Below are positions 24,297 to 33,854 of a DNA stretch of 64,000 nucleotides, in pieces (within the stretch, counting starts at the first letter, position 1; the number at the start of each line of letters is the position of its first letter). Both the position numbers and the translations under genes were made by a program. This DNA is from Cryomorphaceae bacterium. Its GTDB lineage: Bacteria > Bacteroidota > Bacteroidia > Flavobacteriales > ECT2AJA-044. Location: assembly GCA_017798125.1 (NCBI GenBank), contig CP059070.1, positions 2,356,001 through 2,420,000 of the forward strand. The letters are read 5' to 3'. A model generated the notes under the pieces. The model saw only the letters and a program-made list of their open reading frames with translations, was not told the origin of the DNA and ran no database searches.

Positions 24297-25424
24297 TTAC
24301 TTCAATTGATGATAGAGTTCAAGAACAGATTTCGCCGTATTGCGCCAAGAGAATTCACGGGCTCTTTCAACGCCTCGAGCAATTAAATCGGCCCGTAGGG
24401 CCTGATCCTCAAGAAGCCGCTTTAGACCATCAGAAATCTCTTTTTGCTCATTGGGATCTACCAGCAAGGCGGCCTCACCGGCGACCTCGGGCATGCTCGC
24501 AGCCCGTGACGTGAGTACTGGAGTTTCGCAAGCCATCCCTTCGAGAATGGGAATACCAAAGCTCTCGCGGAGGCTGGGATACAGGAGAACGTCTGCCATA
24601 GTGAGAATGGCTGGCATATCGGTGTTCAGGATGTAGCCGGGAAAAATGAACTGCCCCATAAGATCAGATGCCGAGTGCTCCTTCAAAAGATTCTCTACGA
24701 GCTCCCGGGCGTAATCCCCAATCACCAGAGGAAGCGGATGCTCATTCTCACGGCAATAATCTACGTAGGCCCGCAGCGTTCGAGGGGTGTTCTTCTTGGG
24801 GTCCGTATTCCCAAAAAAGAAAATGTACTGATCCGGCAATCCATACTTCTCTCGGACGCGCCGTTGCTCGTTTTCTTCACGAACAGGTTTAAAGTGATCG
24901 CCTACTCCATTGTAAACCGCCACGAGTTGGTTATCCTTCAAGCCCAACTGTCTGCCGATCCGGTCTTTTTCGAAATTGCTTACCGTGATCACTTTTTTTG
25001 CCTTCGGCAAGATGGCTGGAACCACCCAACGGCGGTAAACATTGCCGAGTTTCTGATACCAAGTAAATCCCTTGGTCATTAGGTTATTCTTTTCTAGAAA
25101 GATAATGTCGTGCAAGGTGACAATCAGCGGAACGGAGTTTCTCACAGGGGCTGTATTCGACGTGCAGTGAAGCACATCGAGCTTTAGTTCTTTGGCTTTT
25201 TTGGGAAGCTTGATCTGCTCCCAAACGGGATATGACCCCGTCAATTCTACCAAGTGAAAGTTCTCCGAAGGCTCCCAACAACGGTCTTCATCGGGCTTGA
25301 CAAAAATGAAATACTCGTTCTCCGAGTCAATTTTTTGGAGTTGGCGGATCATTTCCAAGGCCACCATGTCCATTCCGTGTTTTTTGGGACGGAATATGCG
25401 TTGTGCTTCAATACCTATCCTCAT
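24297..25424 (-). CDS. glycosyltransferase family 4 (GT-B)
   Basis: 375 residues. The acceptor half begins MRIGIEAQRIF with a long loop, HCTSNTAP and TLHDIIFLE; the donor half has FFFGNTDPKKN, the EX7E-type stretch ESFGIPILEGMACETPVL and LLVDPNEQKEI. It should transfer a sugar from a nucleotide donor to a growing lipid-linked glycan at the cytoplasmic face. The start overlaps the upstream GT2 stop by 4 bases. A dispersed palindrome lies in its C-terminal helix (DQALRAD). Confidence 0.92.
   Translation of the reverse strand: MRIGIEAQRIFRPKKHGMDMVALEMIRQLQKIDSENEYFIFVKPDEDRCWEPSENFHLVELTGSYPVWEQIKLPKKAKELKLDVLHCTSNTAPVRNSVPLIVTLHDIIFLEKNNLMTKGFTWYQKLGNVYRRWVVPAILPKAKKVITVSNFEKDRIGRQLGLKDNQLVAVYNGVGDHFKPVREENEQRRVREKYGLPDQYIFFFGNTDPKKNTPRTLRAYVDYCRENEHPLPLVIGDYARELVENLLKEHSASDLMGQFIFPGYILNTDMPAILTMADVLLYPSLRESFGIPILEGMACETPVLTSRAASMPEVAGEAALLVDPNEQKEISDGLKRLLEDQALRADLIARGVERAREFSWRNTAKSVLELYHQLK
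24390..24402. repeat. dispersed palindrome copy 7 (GGCCCGTAGGGCC)
   Basis: Inside the GT4 gene, read on the minus strand as ALRAD. Together with flanks (24387-24407) it is identical over 21 bases to 30290-30310. Confidence 0.65.
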
Positions 25425-26599
25425 GAGTCCTTAGAGTCTTCGCCGTGAGGCGTATGAATGAATTTCTTATTGGCCCCGCGAATTCGAAGGAGCGAGAGCA
25501 GCATGTTCAAAATGCCGATTGGCAAATACAAGACGGCACGGAGCGTTTTTGCATTGTAGAATTTTCGAGGAATGGAGAATAAAAAGGCCAACACCAGAAG
25601 CAAGAAGAGCAACTGCCATCCATTACTACTCGGAGGTATCGGGATGAAGAAGGACAACACGCCAAACAGCCCGACAAATCCGATCAACAAAGCACGAGGA
25701 ACAAGGGCCATTTGAATCGCCTTGTCAAAGAAGTCCACGTTTCCTTTCGTCAGCAAATGCTTGAGTGCCGAACCGAAATACCGCTGGAGGTAAATGAACT
25801 GTGCGGAAAGCCAACGGCGTCGTTGATTCTGAAAGCTTTTTCCTTGACTGACCTTTTCATCATAAACTACAGCATCTATGGAATACGCTATTTTTATTCG
25901 ATCTCTGAGCATCTCGAGCTCAGTTCTTTAATCGAACCCTCCTATGGCCTTAATTCGGGCCATGATATCCTTGAAAAATGCGTAATCAAAGGCCATTCCA
26001 GATCCAATGAGCGCGCTGCTCAAGCCAAATACGCGGTGTCCTTTCCTAAAGACACTGTTGTTTACTTCTTCAGAAATGGCGTCAAGCTGCGCCATGGCAG
26101 TGCCGGTATTTTTGGCGACGCGGTGTCCTTGGACAACCGTAAACCCGAGATCAAATTGAGCATCAATGCGCCGGAGGAAGTCTTCTTCCATCACGTTATC
26201 TGCATCTAGGATCACAGCAACATCGTAGTCGTCACCAACGACCTCCATAGCTTTGTTCAAGGCTTTGGATTTGGTACTTACCTCGAATTCAACTTCGACT
26301 ACCTTAATAGGAAGCGCAGCTAATCGCTGAAGGGTTTCGGACTGAAAACTATCGGCAATGACTATGACGTCATACCACTCCTTACTTGCGTCCTGTTTCA
26401 ACGCGGCTTCTGCTACGGATACGATGACGGCATCTTCCTTGTACCCGGGAATCAGTACGGCATATTTTCGCTTTAAGTCATCAACTGGAGATGGGTCCTT
26501 GAGTGGGAAAAGAGCGCCCCAAGAGAATAGGTGGAAATAGATCACGGAAAAACCGAGATAAATGAAAAGGGCCGTCCATAAGATAGAGATGACGATCAT
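25421..26599 (-). pseudogene. membrane glycosyltransferase family 2 with internal stop
   Basis: From ATG 26599 the protein has an N-terminal membrane segment and a GT2 core (YAVLIPGYKEDAVI, VILDADNVMEEDFL, GSGMAFDYAFFKD). An in-frame TAA at 25928-25930 stops it after AIGGFD. The same frame continues with LEMLRDRIKIAYSIDAVVYD, the QNQRRRW acceptor motif and two or three membrane segments to 25421, so both halves belong to one gene. A pair of compensating single-base changes around the TAA (extra T, missing G) would restore a family-like GGFDKEL. ATG 26599 is supported by the ATGA overlap with the upstream gene; the GT4 start overlaps its end. Confidence 0.85.
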
Positions 26600-27483
26600 G
26601 CTCGATGACTTAAGTTCCAGGTGGCCGCTTGCCAAGTTGCTTTGAGGTGCTTGAACTCGCGGGATATGGTGAATTTCAGCAAATTCTTTGGAATGACCAC
26701 AAGGTAGAAATACAACCCACTAAGGACCTTGGTGACTCCTGTTTGATTCCTTCGCGCCCACAAACGGCGGTTCCGAGTAAGGTAATAGGTTTTTAGAGGA
26801 CTCGCTTTTCCTGTACTCAGAGATTCTTTGTGATAGATGGCCACACGTCCGTCAACGTATAGAGGATAACCGGCCCTTTTGATTCGCTCACACCAATCAT
26901 ATTCTTCGTAGTACAGAAAGAACACATCATCCATGGGCCCGACTTGCTTAATGACAGAACCCCGAATCATCATGGCTGCACCGTGCAAGAATTCCGTGGG
27001 AACAATTTTATGAAAGGACTCCGAGTCCTTTTCCATGTAGCCTAGGCTTTCATTTCCAATTTTTAGTGGGTGCATTTTGGTGGCTCCCGCATACTGCAAC
27101 GTGTCCGGTGTATGGTGGTAAAGAATTCTCGGACTGACCCCTCCCCAATCCGGATGCTGCTCGAGATCCTCGACAAGTCTTTCGATGAGACCTTCAGTGA
27201 CCTCTGTATCGTTGTTGATGAAAAAGTAGTAATCGGCTTCTGCTGCAGTTACCGCTAGATTATTTCCCCCTGCAAACCCTAGGTTCAGGTCGGAACGGAT
27301 GTATTTAATTTCCGGGAATCGTTCGACCAGCTCAGATGGATTTTCACCGGATCCATTGTCCACCACCCAAATCTCTAGTTCAGTATATGGAAAGGCCCTC
27401 AAACTGCGAAGCAATTCTTCAGTTGCCTCCGTCTGATTGAAATTGACGGTGATTATCGCGACCTTAGGTGGTGTAGTTGGCAA
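26596..27483 (-). CDS. glycosyltransferase family 2 (rhamnosyltransferase-like)
   Basis: 295 residues. GT-A signatures: VAIITVNFNQTEATEELL, WVVDNGSGENP, LNLGFAGGNNLAV, FINNDTEV (DxD-like), and the C-terminal YEEYDWCERIKRAGY. Close in pattern to WbbL/rfbF-type rhamnosyltransferases, which fits the presence of rfbC in the window, but the sugar is inferred. The start is TTG 27483: the frame is closed by a stop shortly upstream and no ATG lies near the conserved first strand. First gene of the four-gene minus block; divergent from the secreted protein at 27523 with a 39-base gap. Confidence 0.9.
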   Translation of the reverse strand: MPTTPPKVAIITVNFNQTEATEELLRSLRAFPYTELEIWVVDNGSGENPSELVERFPEIKYIRSDLNLGFAGGNNLAVTAAEADYYFFINNDTEVTEGLIERLVEDLEQHPDWGGVSPRILYHHTPDTLQYAGATKMHPLKIGNESLGYMEKDSESFHKIVPTEFLHGAAMMIRGSVIKQVGPMDDVFFLYYEEYDWCERIKRAGYPLYVDGRVAIYHKESLSTGKASPLKTYYLTRNRRLWARRNQTGVTKVLSGLYFYLVVIPKNLLKFTISREFKHLKATWQAATWNLSHRA

Positions 27484-27522
27484 TTCTGCGTTACTTTACG
27501 TCAAGTTTACTAATTTTTACCC

Positions 27523-28314
27523 ATGGGGAAGTTGAAATTGACCTTATATCTAGCGATGATTCTTTGTTCCAGCACCATGCTCGGACAGGGAAGAGAAAAC
27601 CTACCCCAACCGGTATCAGAGGACAGCTCCTTAGCTCGGCTCGATGGTGAAGTCATCACAGGATGGACCTTTGGAGAAGATATGCGCTGGTATAGCCTAC
27701 CCGGAGCTATTCCGGTTCGAACGACTAGTTTTCGTTGGGAGAACATCCAAGATGACCCTAATTATGCCTTGGGCGAGGACAATATTCGATTCATTGAGAC
27801 TTTTCGACTGTATTACGGAACAAAGGCCTATTACGTAATGGTGAAGGCCTCTGAGGAAGGTGCTTACAAGTACCCGGCTCGCGAACGCGGATGGGAAACC
27901 GCTCCGCGCATTGACTACTTTATGTTGGAGGAAAGTGAAGTCGTGAAGATTCACGCCAAAGACAGTATCGGCACCTTTATGTATCAGCTGAAATTGGTGG
28001 ATCACGGTATCGTCCGAAACATAAAACTGAAGAAAAGAGAGGACTGGGTCGAGGAAATCATGCGAAAGGCGATTCCCCGAGAGGACTATCCCTGGGAATT
28101 AGTTTTTCACGCCTCGCTATTTGGGGAACAGAATGTCGCCCGCTTTCAGTTCTATGCCATGCATCGGGCTTTCAAGGATATTGATGCTGTTCGGCACGTT
28201 CAAAAAATTCGAGGGAATCGCATTTACGGCAAACCCGAATTGATGGACTATTTCTACTACGAGATCCCTTTTGAATTGATGTTCACTTATTTGCGCACAA
28301 GAGACCGACTATGA
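27523..28314 (+). CDS. exported protein of unknown function in EPS locus
   Basis: 263 residues. A signal peptide (MGKLKLTLYLAMILCSSTMLGQ) leads into a soluble mixed-fold protein rich in Arg, Glu and Tyr. No known domain was recognised. Its stop overlaps the start of the O-antigen-ligase-like gene (ATGA), so it is likely made together with it and may be a periplasmic or outer-membrane partner in polysaccharide assembly; that is inference from position only. Confidence 0.7.
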   Translation: MGKLKLTLYLAMILCSSTMLGQGRENLPQPVSEDSSLARLDGEVITGWTFGEDMRWYSLPGAIPVRTTSFRWENIQDDPNYALGEDNIRFIETFRLYYGTKAYYVMVKASEEGAYKYPARERGWETAPRIDYFMLEESEVVKIHAKDSIGTFMYQLKLVDHGIVRNIKLKKREDWVEEIMRKAIPREDYPWELVFHASLFGEQNVARFQFYAMHRAFKDIDAVRHVQKIRGNRIYGKPELMDYFYYEIPFELMFTYLRTRDRL

Positions 28315-29759
28315 GCCGTACGATCTCCACCTCTGTTGGGATTCTCTTTGGTTTAGTAGTGTGGGGATTACTCATCATGAAAAATGGCATGATGGGAATC
28401 TTGATGATTGGAATGCTTCCTTTCATTATCCTGGCGGTCGCAGGGTTCTTCCGATATCCTAAGATTGGGCTCTACGGGGTTTTGATTTTCAGCTTTTTCG
28501 TTGGGTTCTTGAATCGCTTGATTCCCGGCGTGCCCTTCGGTTTAATGGTTGACGCTATACTCGTATTAACCGGCATTGGCATTATTTTCTTTTTCTGGCA
28601 AAAAGCTCCCACGAAGTATTGGAAGTCTCCTGTGGTATGGGGTTTTGTAGGATGGATGGCCATGATCATCTTACAGCTTGCCAACCCCATTGCAAGTTCA
28701 CGCGTAGCCTGGTTTTACGCCATGAGAGGTATGGCTCTCTATCCTGTTTTGACCATACTTTTAGGGATGCTGGTCTTGAGAAGCCCTAAGGATATAAGCC
28801 GCTTTCTCTTTATTTGGATGACGCTGAGCTTTCTGGGCGCTCTATACGGTGTTAAGCAGCAACTCTTCGGCGTATTTGGTTTTGAGCAACGCTGGTTGGA
28901 CGCTGGTGCTGCCGTTCAACACGTGCTTTTTGGAAAGCTTCGGATCTTCTCGTTCTACAGCGATGCAGGGCAATTTGGACCAGCCATGGCTCAAGCATCA
29001 CTGGTTGCTGGATTGCTTTTTTTGAGTTCCCACAGAAGGAAAATTCGCTGGATCATGCTGGTGGTTGCCTTAGCCGCATTTTACGGCATGCTCATATCAG
29101 GTACGCGAGGAGCGCTAGCGGTGCCCTTTTTCGGAGGAATCCTGTACCTCATCTTGATCAAAAACTTCCGCATTCTCGCATTGGGTATCGTAGTTGGCTT
29201 TTCGGCCTTCGCCTTTTTGAAATACACCACCATTGCCAATAGCAACTACGAAATCAATCGTCTTCGAACCGCTCTTGACCCGAACAATCCTAGTCTTTTG
29301 GTACGTCTCAACAACCAGGCTCGCCTTAAAGTATACCTGAGGGACAAACCCTTCGGTGGCGGAGTTGGAAGCGCAGGAAGTTGGGGCGAGCGATTTGCTC
29401 CAGGGACTTTTTTGGCCGAATTCCCTACAGACAGCCTTTATGTCGCCATTAGAGCTGAAACGGGAGTCGTTGGTCTGAACTTATTCTTCTTGTTCATATT
29501 TGGTCCGGCCATCTATGCTTTTGTAAGGATATACAGGATGCCGGAATCTCCTCGAAGGCCGGTCTTAGTAGCCCTTCTATCCGGATACGTCGGCATTCTT
29601 GGAGCGAGCTACGGGAATAGCGTCTTGACCCAAATGCCTACGAGTTTTGTATGCTATTTCAGCTTACTCGCCATTTTCACTTCCATTCAACGCTATGATC
29701 GAGAAGAGGAAATTGCCCAGCGCAAAATCGCAGTAGACGTCGACGACCCGGAAGACTAA
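28311..29759 (+). CDS. O-antigen ligase/polymerase family membrane protein (Wzy/WaaL-like)
   Basis: 482 residues with about ten to twelve membrane segments and one larger periplasmic loop (about 315-375) containing ANSNYEINRLRTAL and KPFGGGVGSAGSWGERF, the position and style of the Wzy_C/O-antigen ligase loop. It should polymerise or ligate lipid-linked polysaccharide units outside the inner membrane. Wzy and WaaL cannot be told apart by sequence; within an EPS locus that has a Wzc-like protein, a polymerase is more likely. It converges with the GT gene, with only 2 bases between the stops. Confidence 0.85.
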   Translation: MSRTISTSVGILFGLVVWGLLIMKNGMMGILMIGMLPFIILAVAGFFRYPKIGLYGVLIFSFFVGFLNRLIPGVPFGLMVDAILVLTGIGIIFFFWQKAPTKYWKSPVVWGFVGWMAMIILQLANPIASSRVAWFYAMRGMALYPVLTILLGMLVLRSPKDISRFLFIWMTLSFLGALYGVKQQLFGVFGFEQRWLDAGAAVQHVLFGKLRIFSFYSDAGQFGPAMAQASLVAGLLFLSSHRRKIRWIMLVVALAAFYGMLISGTRGALAVPFFGGILYLILIKNFRILALGIVVGFSAFAFLKYTTIANSNYEINRLRTALDPNNPSLLVRLNNQARLKVYLRDKPFGGGVGSAGSWGERFAPGTFLAEFPTDSLYVAIRAETGVVGLNLFFLFIFGPAIYAFVRIYRMPESPRRPVLVALLSGYVGILGASYGNSVLTQMPTSFVCYFSLLAIFTSIQRYDREEEIAQRKIAVDVDDPED

Positions 29760-29761
29760 AT

Positions 29762-30952
29762 CTAATATTCCCCAGGGAACCACTCCCTCAGCAACGACTT
29801 AAACGTTTCTGCACGGGCGCTCCAAGAGTTTCCCTGAGCTACCTCGGCCCTTCTCCTTCTTTTCTCCGCGTCATCCTCCAACACAGCGCTCTGGACAGCT
29901 TGCACAAAGGTTTCGTGACCTTCGCATAGATCAACGGACGTCTCAAAGTCACTCAAATCGGCAAACCGAGTACTGATAACGGGTACCCCAGCAGCCAAAT
30001 ACTCATTAATTTTCAGAGGGTATATACCCTTCGTAAACTCGTTGCTCACAAAGGGAATGAGGGCAGCGGAAAACGTAGACAAAAATTCTGGGAGCTTTTC
30101 CAGTGGATGGGCTCCGTGGAAGACCACCCGATCTCGGTTTCGCCAAGAAGCTACGAGCCCTTCGTCCATCACCCTACCGACAAAATGGATTTCGGCCTGA
30201 GGCATGGCTTGATATAGGGCTTCGAGTAATTGATAGTCAATGCGGTCATCGATGGATCCGATGTAGCCCAAGATTGGCGCAGCGTTTTCATCGGCCCGTA
30301 GGGCCTGATCTCTAAAACCGGAGTGAAACAACTCGAAATCTACGCCATTCCGAACAAGACCTACCCGATTGTGGAGTGGCTCTTTCTCGCGCTGAATTCC
30401 GGGCGAGGTCGTCATCACGCCATCCGTAAGCGGAATGAACTCCTTCTCCAAATAAGTCCCGTGCTTCTTGAGCCATGGAGCCGCTGCAATGTTGTCATAA
30501 CAGTAATAAATCCATCTCCCCTTGCCTAAAGAAGTTGTATTGTATCGGCCTACGGCCGGATTAAAGGCGTCGACGACCAAGGGGTCATTCATTCCGAGTT
30601 CGGCCATAGCCCAGCGAACGCGGCGGCGAATCCGTGCATTGTTCTGCTTCAGGAAGAAACGATACAAGGGTCCTGCCGGGAGCGGGTTTATCGGCCAGAT
30701 GGCTGGAGGGGTTAAAACATGGATTTCCGTACCCCTCTTAGTTTCGAGGGCACGAAGCGATTGAGCCTTGTTTTTAATTCGTTCGAGAGGCAAATCCGGG
30801 TGGCCCTTGAGCACGTCTTTAAATGTAAAGGCATAGTCCACATATAGGATTCGAAAATCCTGGGACAACTCCGTCATGATCTCAACAATCGTTTTGGCGT
30901 AGTCTCCCTCCCAATTCGGTGTGGCCAAGCAAAGGAGGTCAGGCTTACTCAT
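29762..30952 (-). CDS. glycosyltransferase (GT-B, family 1/4 type)
   Basis: 396 residues. N-terminal half: LLCLATPNWEGDYAKTIVEI, VVDAFNPAVGR, YYCYDNIAAAPW; C-terminal half: LGYIGSIDDRIDYQLLEAL, VHF-like FVGRVMDEG and PLKINEYLAAGVPVISTRF, a donor-binding pattern seen in GT-B enzymes resembling GDP-mannosyl or TagH-like transferases. Last gene of the long EPS operon; its ATG overlaps the stop of the Wzc-like gene (ATGA). It contains two copies of the dispersed palindrome (30293 and 30546). Confidence 0.88.
   Translation of the reverse strand: MSKPDLLCLATPNWEGDYAKTIVEIMTELSQDFRILYVDYAFTFKDVLKGHPDLPLERIKNKAQSLRALETKRGTEIHVLTPPAIWPINPLPAGPLYRFFLKQNNARIRRRVRWAMAELGMNDPLVVDAFNPAVGRYNTTSLGKGRWIYYCYDNIAAAPWLKKHGTYLEKEFIPLTDGVMTTSPGIQREKEPLHNRVGLVRNGVDFELFHSGFRDQALRADENAAPILGYIGSIDDRIDYQLLEALYQAMPQAEIHFVGRVMDEGLVASWRNRDRVVFHGAHPLEKLPEFLSTFSAALIPFVSNEFTKGIYPLKINEYLAAGVPVISTRFADLSDFETSVDLCEGHETFVQAVQSAVLEDDAEKRRRRAEVAQGNSWSARAETFKSLLREWFPGEY
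30293..30305. repeat. dispersed palindrome copy 8 (GGCCCGTAGGGCC)
   Basis: Inside the glycosyltransferase gene, read on the minus strand as ALRAD (DQALRADENAAP). Confidence 0.65.
30546..30558. repeat. dispersed palindrome copy 9 (CGGCCTACGGCCG)
   Basis: Second copy in the same gene, here read on the minus strand as NPAVGR, a different codon phase from copy 8. Confidence 0.5.
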
Positions 30953-33126
30953 CGGATGTTCGAGAATTCGAAGGTAAGTATGGACTTGACGAGTCGCCGG
31001 ATTCGTGTTCGACGCTTTGGAACTGTGCCCAGTACGCTGTCCAGATAGTCCACGTGGGTCTTGGTCAGTACGGCCGCAATTCGGTTGCGCTTGGTGTCTT
31101 TCATGGAATCGACCACCGCCATATCTGCCGATTTCCAGATTCTAGGCGCTCTGATACAGAACAAAATAAAGTGCATTTCACGAACGATCTGCATGGAATA
31201 ACTGTGCTCTAGAAGTGCAGGAAATTCCATCAAGATGTAATCGAATTCCATCCAGTCATCACGTCCCAATTCCATTAAGAAGGACGGCATATTCTTCTGA
31301 TGCGTGAAGTCAGTATCAATTCTGTATTTGAGGGTCGATGGTGCGTCTACATCATTTGGAGTAACGAGCAAGGCGGAACGTCCATTCTTCTGGATGGACA
31401 AAGCCAAATCTTTCATCACTTTGGTTTTGTCTTCTCCGTATTGCGCAGAAGCAAATCCGATAAATCGAGGTCCGATCAGACCACCGTAATGCTTCTCCCA
31501 CTCCCATCGAATATTCTGCAGCAAGATCCTACTGGACTTATCATCCACTTGATCGTAATCAATATTTGAGAGCTTAACGGTTGGATCTGCGAACGCACCG
31601 AGAACGCGGAGCCTGGACAATCGTTCCGCTCGCTCCGGGAATTTAATGGTCTGATCTAAAAATTCGCGCAAGATGATAATACCGATGGGCAACATCAAGC
31701 CCATAATAAAGGCAACGATCACCAAAATCATGGTCTTACTCGGCAGTGGAGCAATGGGGAACCTAGGCTGATCAGTAACCTTGAGCGAATTCGACATTTC
31801 TATATTCTTCTGTCGAATCTTGGCCAAATTCAGCCCGTGCAGCAGCTCCAAAAAGGTGTCTTCTTCCAGATCTATTTTTCGCTCCAATCGCTTGAGTTGA
31901 CTTCCAAGCGGCGCGAATTCATCATAGGTTCGATCGAAATATATTCTGCGCTGCTTTAGAACTTCAAGGCGTGCTTTTGCTTCGTCATAGGCAAGTGTAA
32001 ACGTCAACCACTCGCGCAGTAAGTCCTCGATTTTCATCCCTTCGGTGGTCTTGCTATAAGCATAGCGCGTTTCCAAAGTGTTGCTCAAATCGGCCTTCAA
32101 TAAATCAGCCTCCTTCTTTAATTGAGCCACTTTTTCTGGCTCATTGCTGTAGATCTCGAGTTGCGCGATTTTACCATTGAGCTCTGAAAGCTCACGACGT
32201 TTGGTCAGTACCTCAGAACTGAACTTAATCAACGCGCGATTTAAGGAGAGCTGCTCCTCCATTCGCTCTACCCCTGCTTGAGCACTGGCCAATCGACTCA
32301 GTTCTTCTAGATATTCCTTTTCTAGGTCCTCTTTCTGCGAGGCAATGAATTTTGTTTGCTCTTGATAGTTGAGAATCTTCTTTTCCGTTCTAAACGTCTT
32401 TAGGTCATTCTCGGCGATGAGGAGTCGCTCTTCAGCAAGTGCAACCTGGCGCATGAAATACGCAACTACATCTGAACTCTGAGAGCGCAGCATGTCGGTG
32501 TACTTATTCATAAATACCTCGGTCAGAATTCGGAGTGTATTTGCCGTAATTCCTGGATCGTGGTATTCATAGCGCAGCTTGATTACATCCGAAAATCCTT
32601 CGCGAGTGACACGTACTGACCGTATCTGATTATGACTGTAAGGACTTGACCCTGAATGAAATAAATCTTTAACCAATTGTCCACGGCTAAACTCTTGGCT
32701 GCTGACCAGAATATTTTGATAAGTTGCTTCTTCTGTCGAATCTTTGAGCAGTTCCCAAACATCCGCAGGTATCTTTTCTTTCAACCAATCCCAAGAATCT
32801 TGCGAAAGAACTTCATCCCTCGGCGCCTCCAAGACCAGGTGGCTCGCCAATAGTCGCATCCCAGTTTCTTCCAGTGTTTCTCTCGACTCAATGGTGAAAA
32901 GAACATTATCAAAGGCGTTTTTCACAGCATTGTAGTCGATCTTTGCCCCGTCAATACTTTCAATGCTAATTCCTGAGGCAATTCCGGTATAGATAGATGT
33001 CTCAGAAACGTAGATCGGCTTGGTGTTTCGGGTCAGGAAAAAAACCAGGATAGCCAGGGAAAGACCGGTAAACAGAATGAGCTTCCATTTACGCGCAAGG
33101 ATCCGAATGAGTTGGATTAAATTCAT
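30949..33126 (-). CDS. Wzc/GumC-like polysaccharide co-polymerase with degenerate kinase domain
   Basis: 725 residues. Wzz-type N-terminus with a membrane segment (about 15-32), a long periplasmic coiled-coil region (about 215-445), a second membrane segment (about 465-485, preceded by the Pro-rich PRFPIAPLPSKT) and a cytoplasmic BY-kinase-like domain. The kinase motifs are damaged: Walker A GEDKTK for GEGKST, Walker A' LLVTPNDVD without the catalytic Asp pattern, Walker B ILMEFPA with Glu for Asp, and no Tyr-rich tail (the end is Arg-rich). It probably controls chain length and export with the TolC-like protein but without autophosphorylation. Start and end overlap the neighbours. Confidence 0.88.
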   Translation of the reverse strand: MNLIQLIRILARKWKLILFTGLSLAILVFFLTRNTKPIYVSETSIYTGIASGISIESIDGAKIDYNAVKNAFDNVLFTIESRETLEETGMRLLASHLVLEAPRDEVLSQDSWDWLKEKIPADVWELLKDSTEEATYQNILVSSQEFSRGQLVKDLFHSGSSPYSHNQIRSVRVTREGFSDVIKLRYEYHDPGITANTLRILTEVFMNKYTDMLRSQSSDVVAYFMRQVALAEERLLIAENDLKTFRTEKKILNYQEQTKFIASQKEDLEKEYLEELSRLASAQAGVERMEEQLSLNRALIKFSSEVLTKRRELSELNGKIAQLEIYSNEPEKVAQLKKEADLLKADLSNTLETRYAYSKTTEGMKIEDLLREWLTFTLAYDEAKARLEVLKQRRIYFDRTYDEFAPLGSQLKRLERKIDLEEDTFLELLHGLNLAKIRQKNIEMSNSLKVTDQPRFPIAPLPSKTMILVIVAFIMGLMLPIGIIILREFLDQTIKFPERAERLSRLRVLGAFADPTVKLSNIDYDQVDDKSSRILLQNIRWEWEKHYGGLIGPRFIGFASAQYGEDKTKVMKDLALSIQKNGRSALLVTPNDVDAPSTLKYRIDTDFTHQKNMPSFLMELGRDDWMEFDYILMEFPALLEHSYSMQIVREMHFILFCIRAPRIWKSADMAVVDSMKDTKRNRIAAVLTKTHVDYLDSVLGTVPKRRTRIRRLVKSILTFEFSNIR

Positions 33127-33854
33127 TAGTACCTATCAAATCTACTGAATGGAAGTCCGACGAGTCTTTCTAGCCGGTGATACGAATTCTCGTAATCAGT
33201 GCGCACAACTTCGTATTCAGTAAGTATTTTACTCTTCAAATCTGTGGTTCGAGCTAGGTCACTCACTGATAAATCGCCGTCCTCAAATCCCTTTTCCGCC
33301 ATCTCCATCAGAAGGATGGCCGTTTCCCGGGCATCGGCCTTGATGACCAGCAGCCGTTGCGATAGCTGCAGCTGATTGTACTCCTCTAGTACGTCTTCAA
33401 TGATTTCCCTTTCAATATCATCGGCTCGGTATCGCGCACTTTCAAGTAGAGACTCTGCTGCTCCCACCTCATCAGGTCTACCAACTATAGAAGAAAGTGG
33501 AATTTGTACCCAAACGGCACCAATGTAACCCAAGTTAATGTCATTCAAGGCTTCAGACCCCAAATTACCGGCTTGTGCTTGTCCCCCTAAACGAATGCCG
33601 TGCATCCATTCTTTTTTGGCCACACCGACTTCAAATTCGCGTTGCTTGACAATAGCATTGTAGAACGCCAATTTTGGGCTGTGCTTCAAAGCCGTATCTA
33701 AAAGAATATCGACCGGAGGGATATAACTATTCAGGGTTACTTTAACCGTATCAATCCAACGCAACTCGAGTGCCGCGCTATCGATGGGCTCGTTGAATTG
33801 AGCCTGGGCGAACACAGAGAAAAACAGCGATATGATGACCAACAAACGCTTCAT
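33126..33854 (-). CDS. short TolC-like outer membrane protein
   Basis: 242 residues. Signal peptide MKRLLVIISLFFSVFAQA, then helical TolC-type sequence (DTALKHSPKLAFYNAIVKQRE, VWVQIPLSSIVG, IEREIIEDVLEEYNQLQLSQRLL). It is about half the usual TolC length, covering one of the two repeats; such short forms sit next to Wzc genes in Bacteroidota EPS loci. Export role inferred. The ATG at 33854 shares its A with the stop of the ancestral full-length sugar-transferase gene (TGATG), and its own stop overlaps the Wzc ATG (TAATG). Confidence 0.8.
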   Translation of the reverse strand: MKRLLVIISLFFSVFAQAQFNEPIDSAALELRWIDTVKVTLNSYIPPVDILLDTALKHSPKLAFYNAIVKQREFEVGVAKKEWMHGIRLGGQAQAGNLGSEALNDINLGYIGAVWVQIPLSSIVGRPDEVGAAESLLESARYRADDIEREIIEDVLEEYNQLQLSQRLLVIKADARETAILLMEMAEKGFEDGDLSVSDLARTTDLKSKILTEYEVVRTDYENSYHRLERLVGLPFSRFDRY

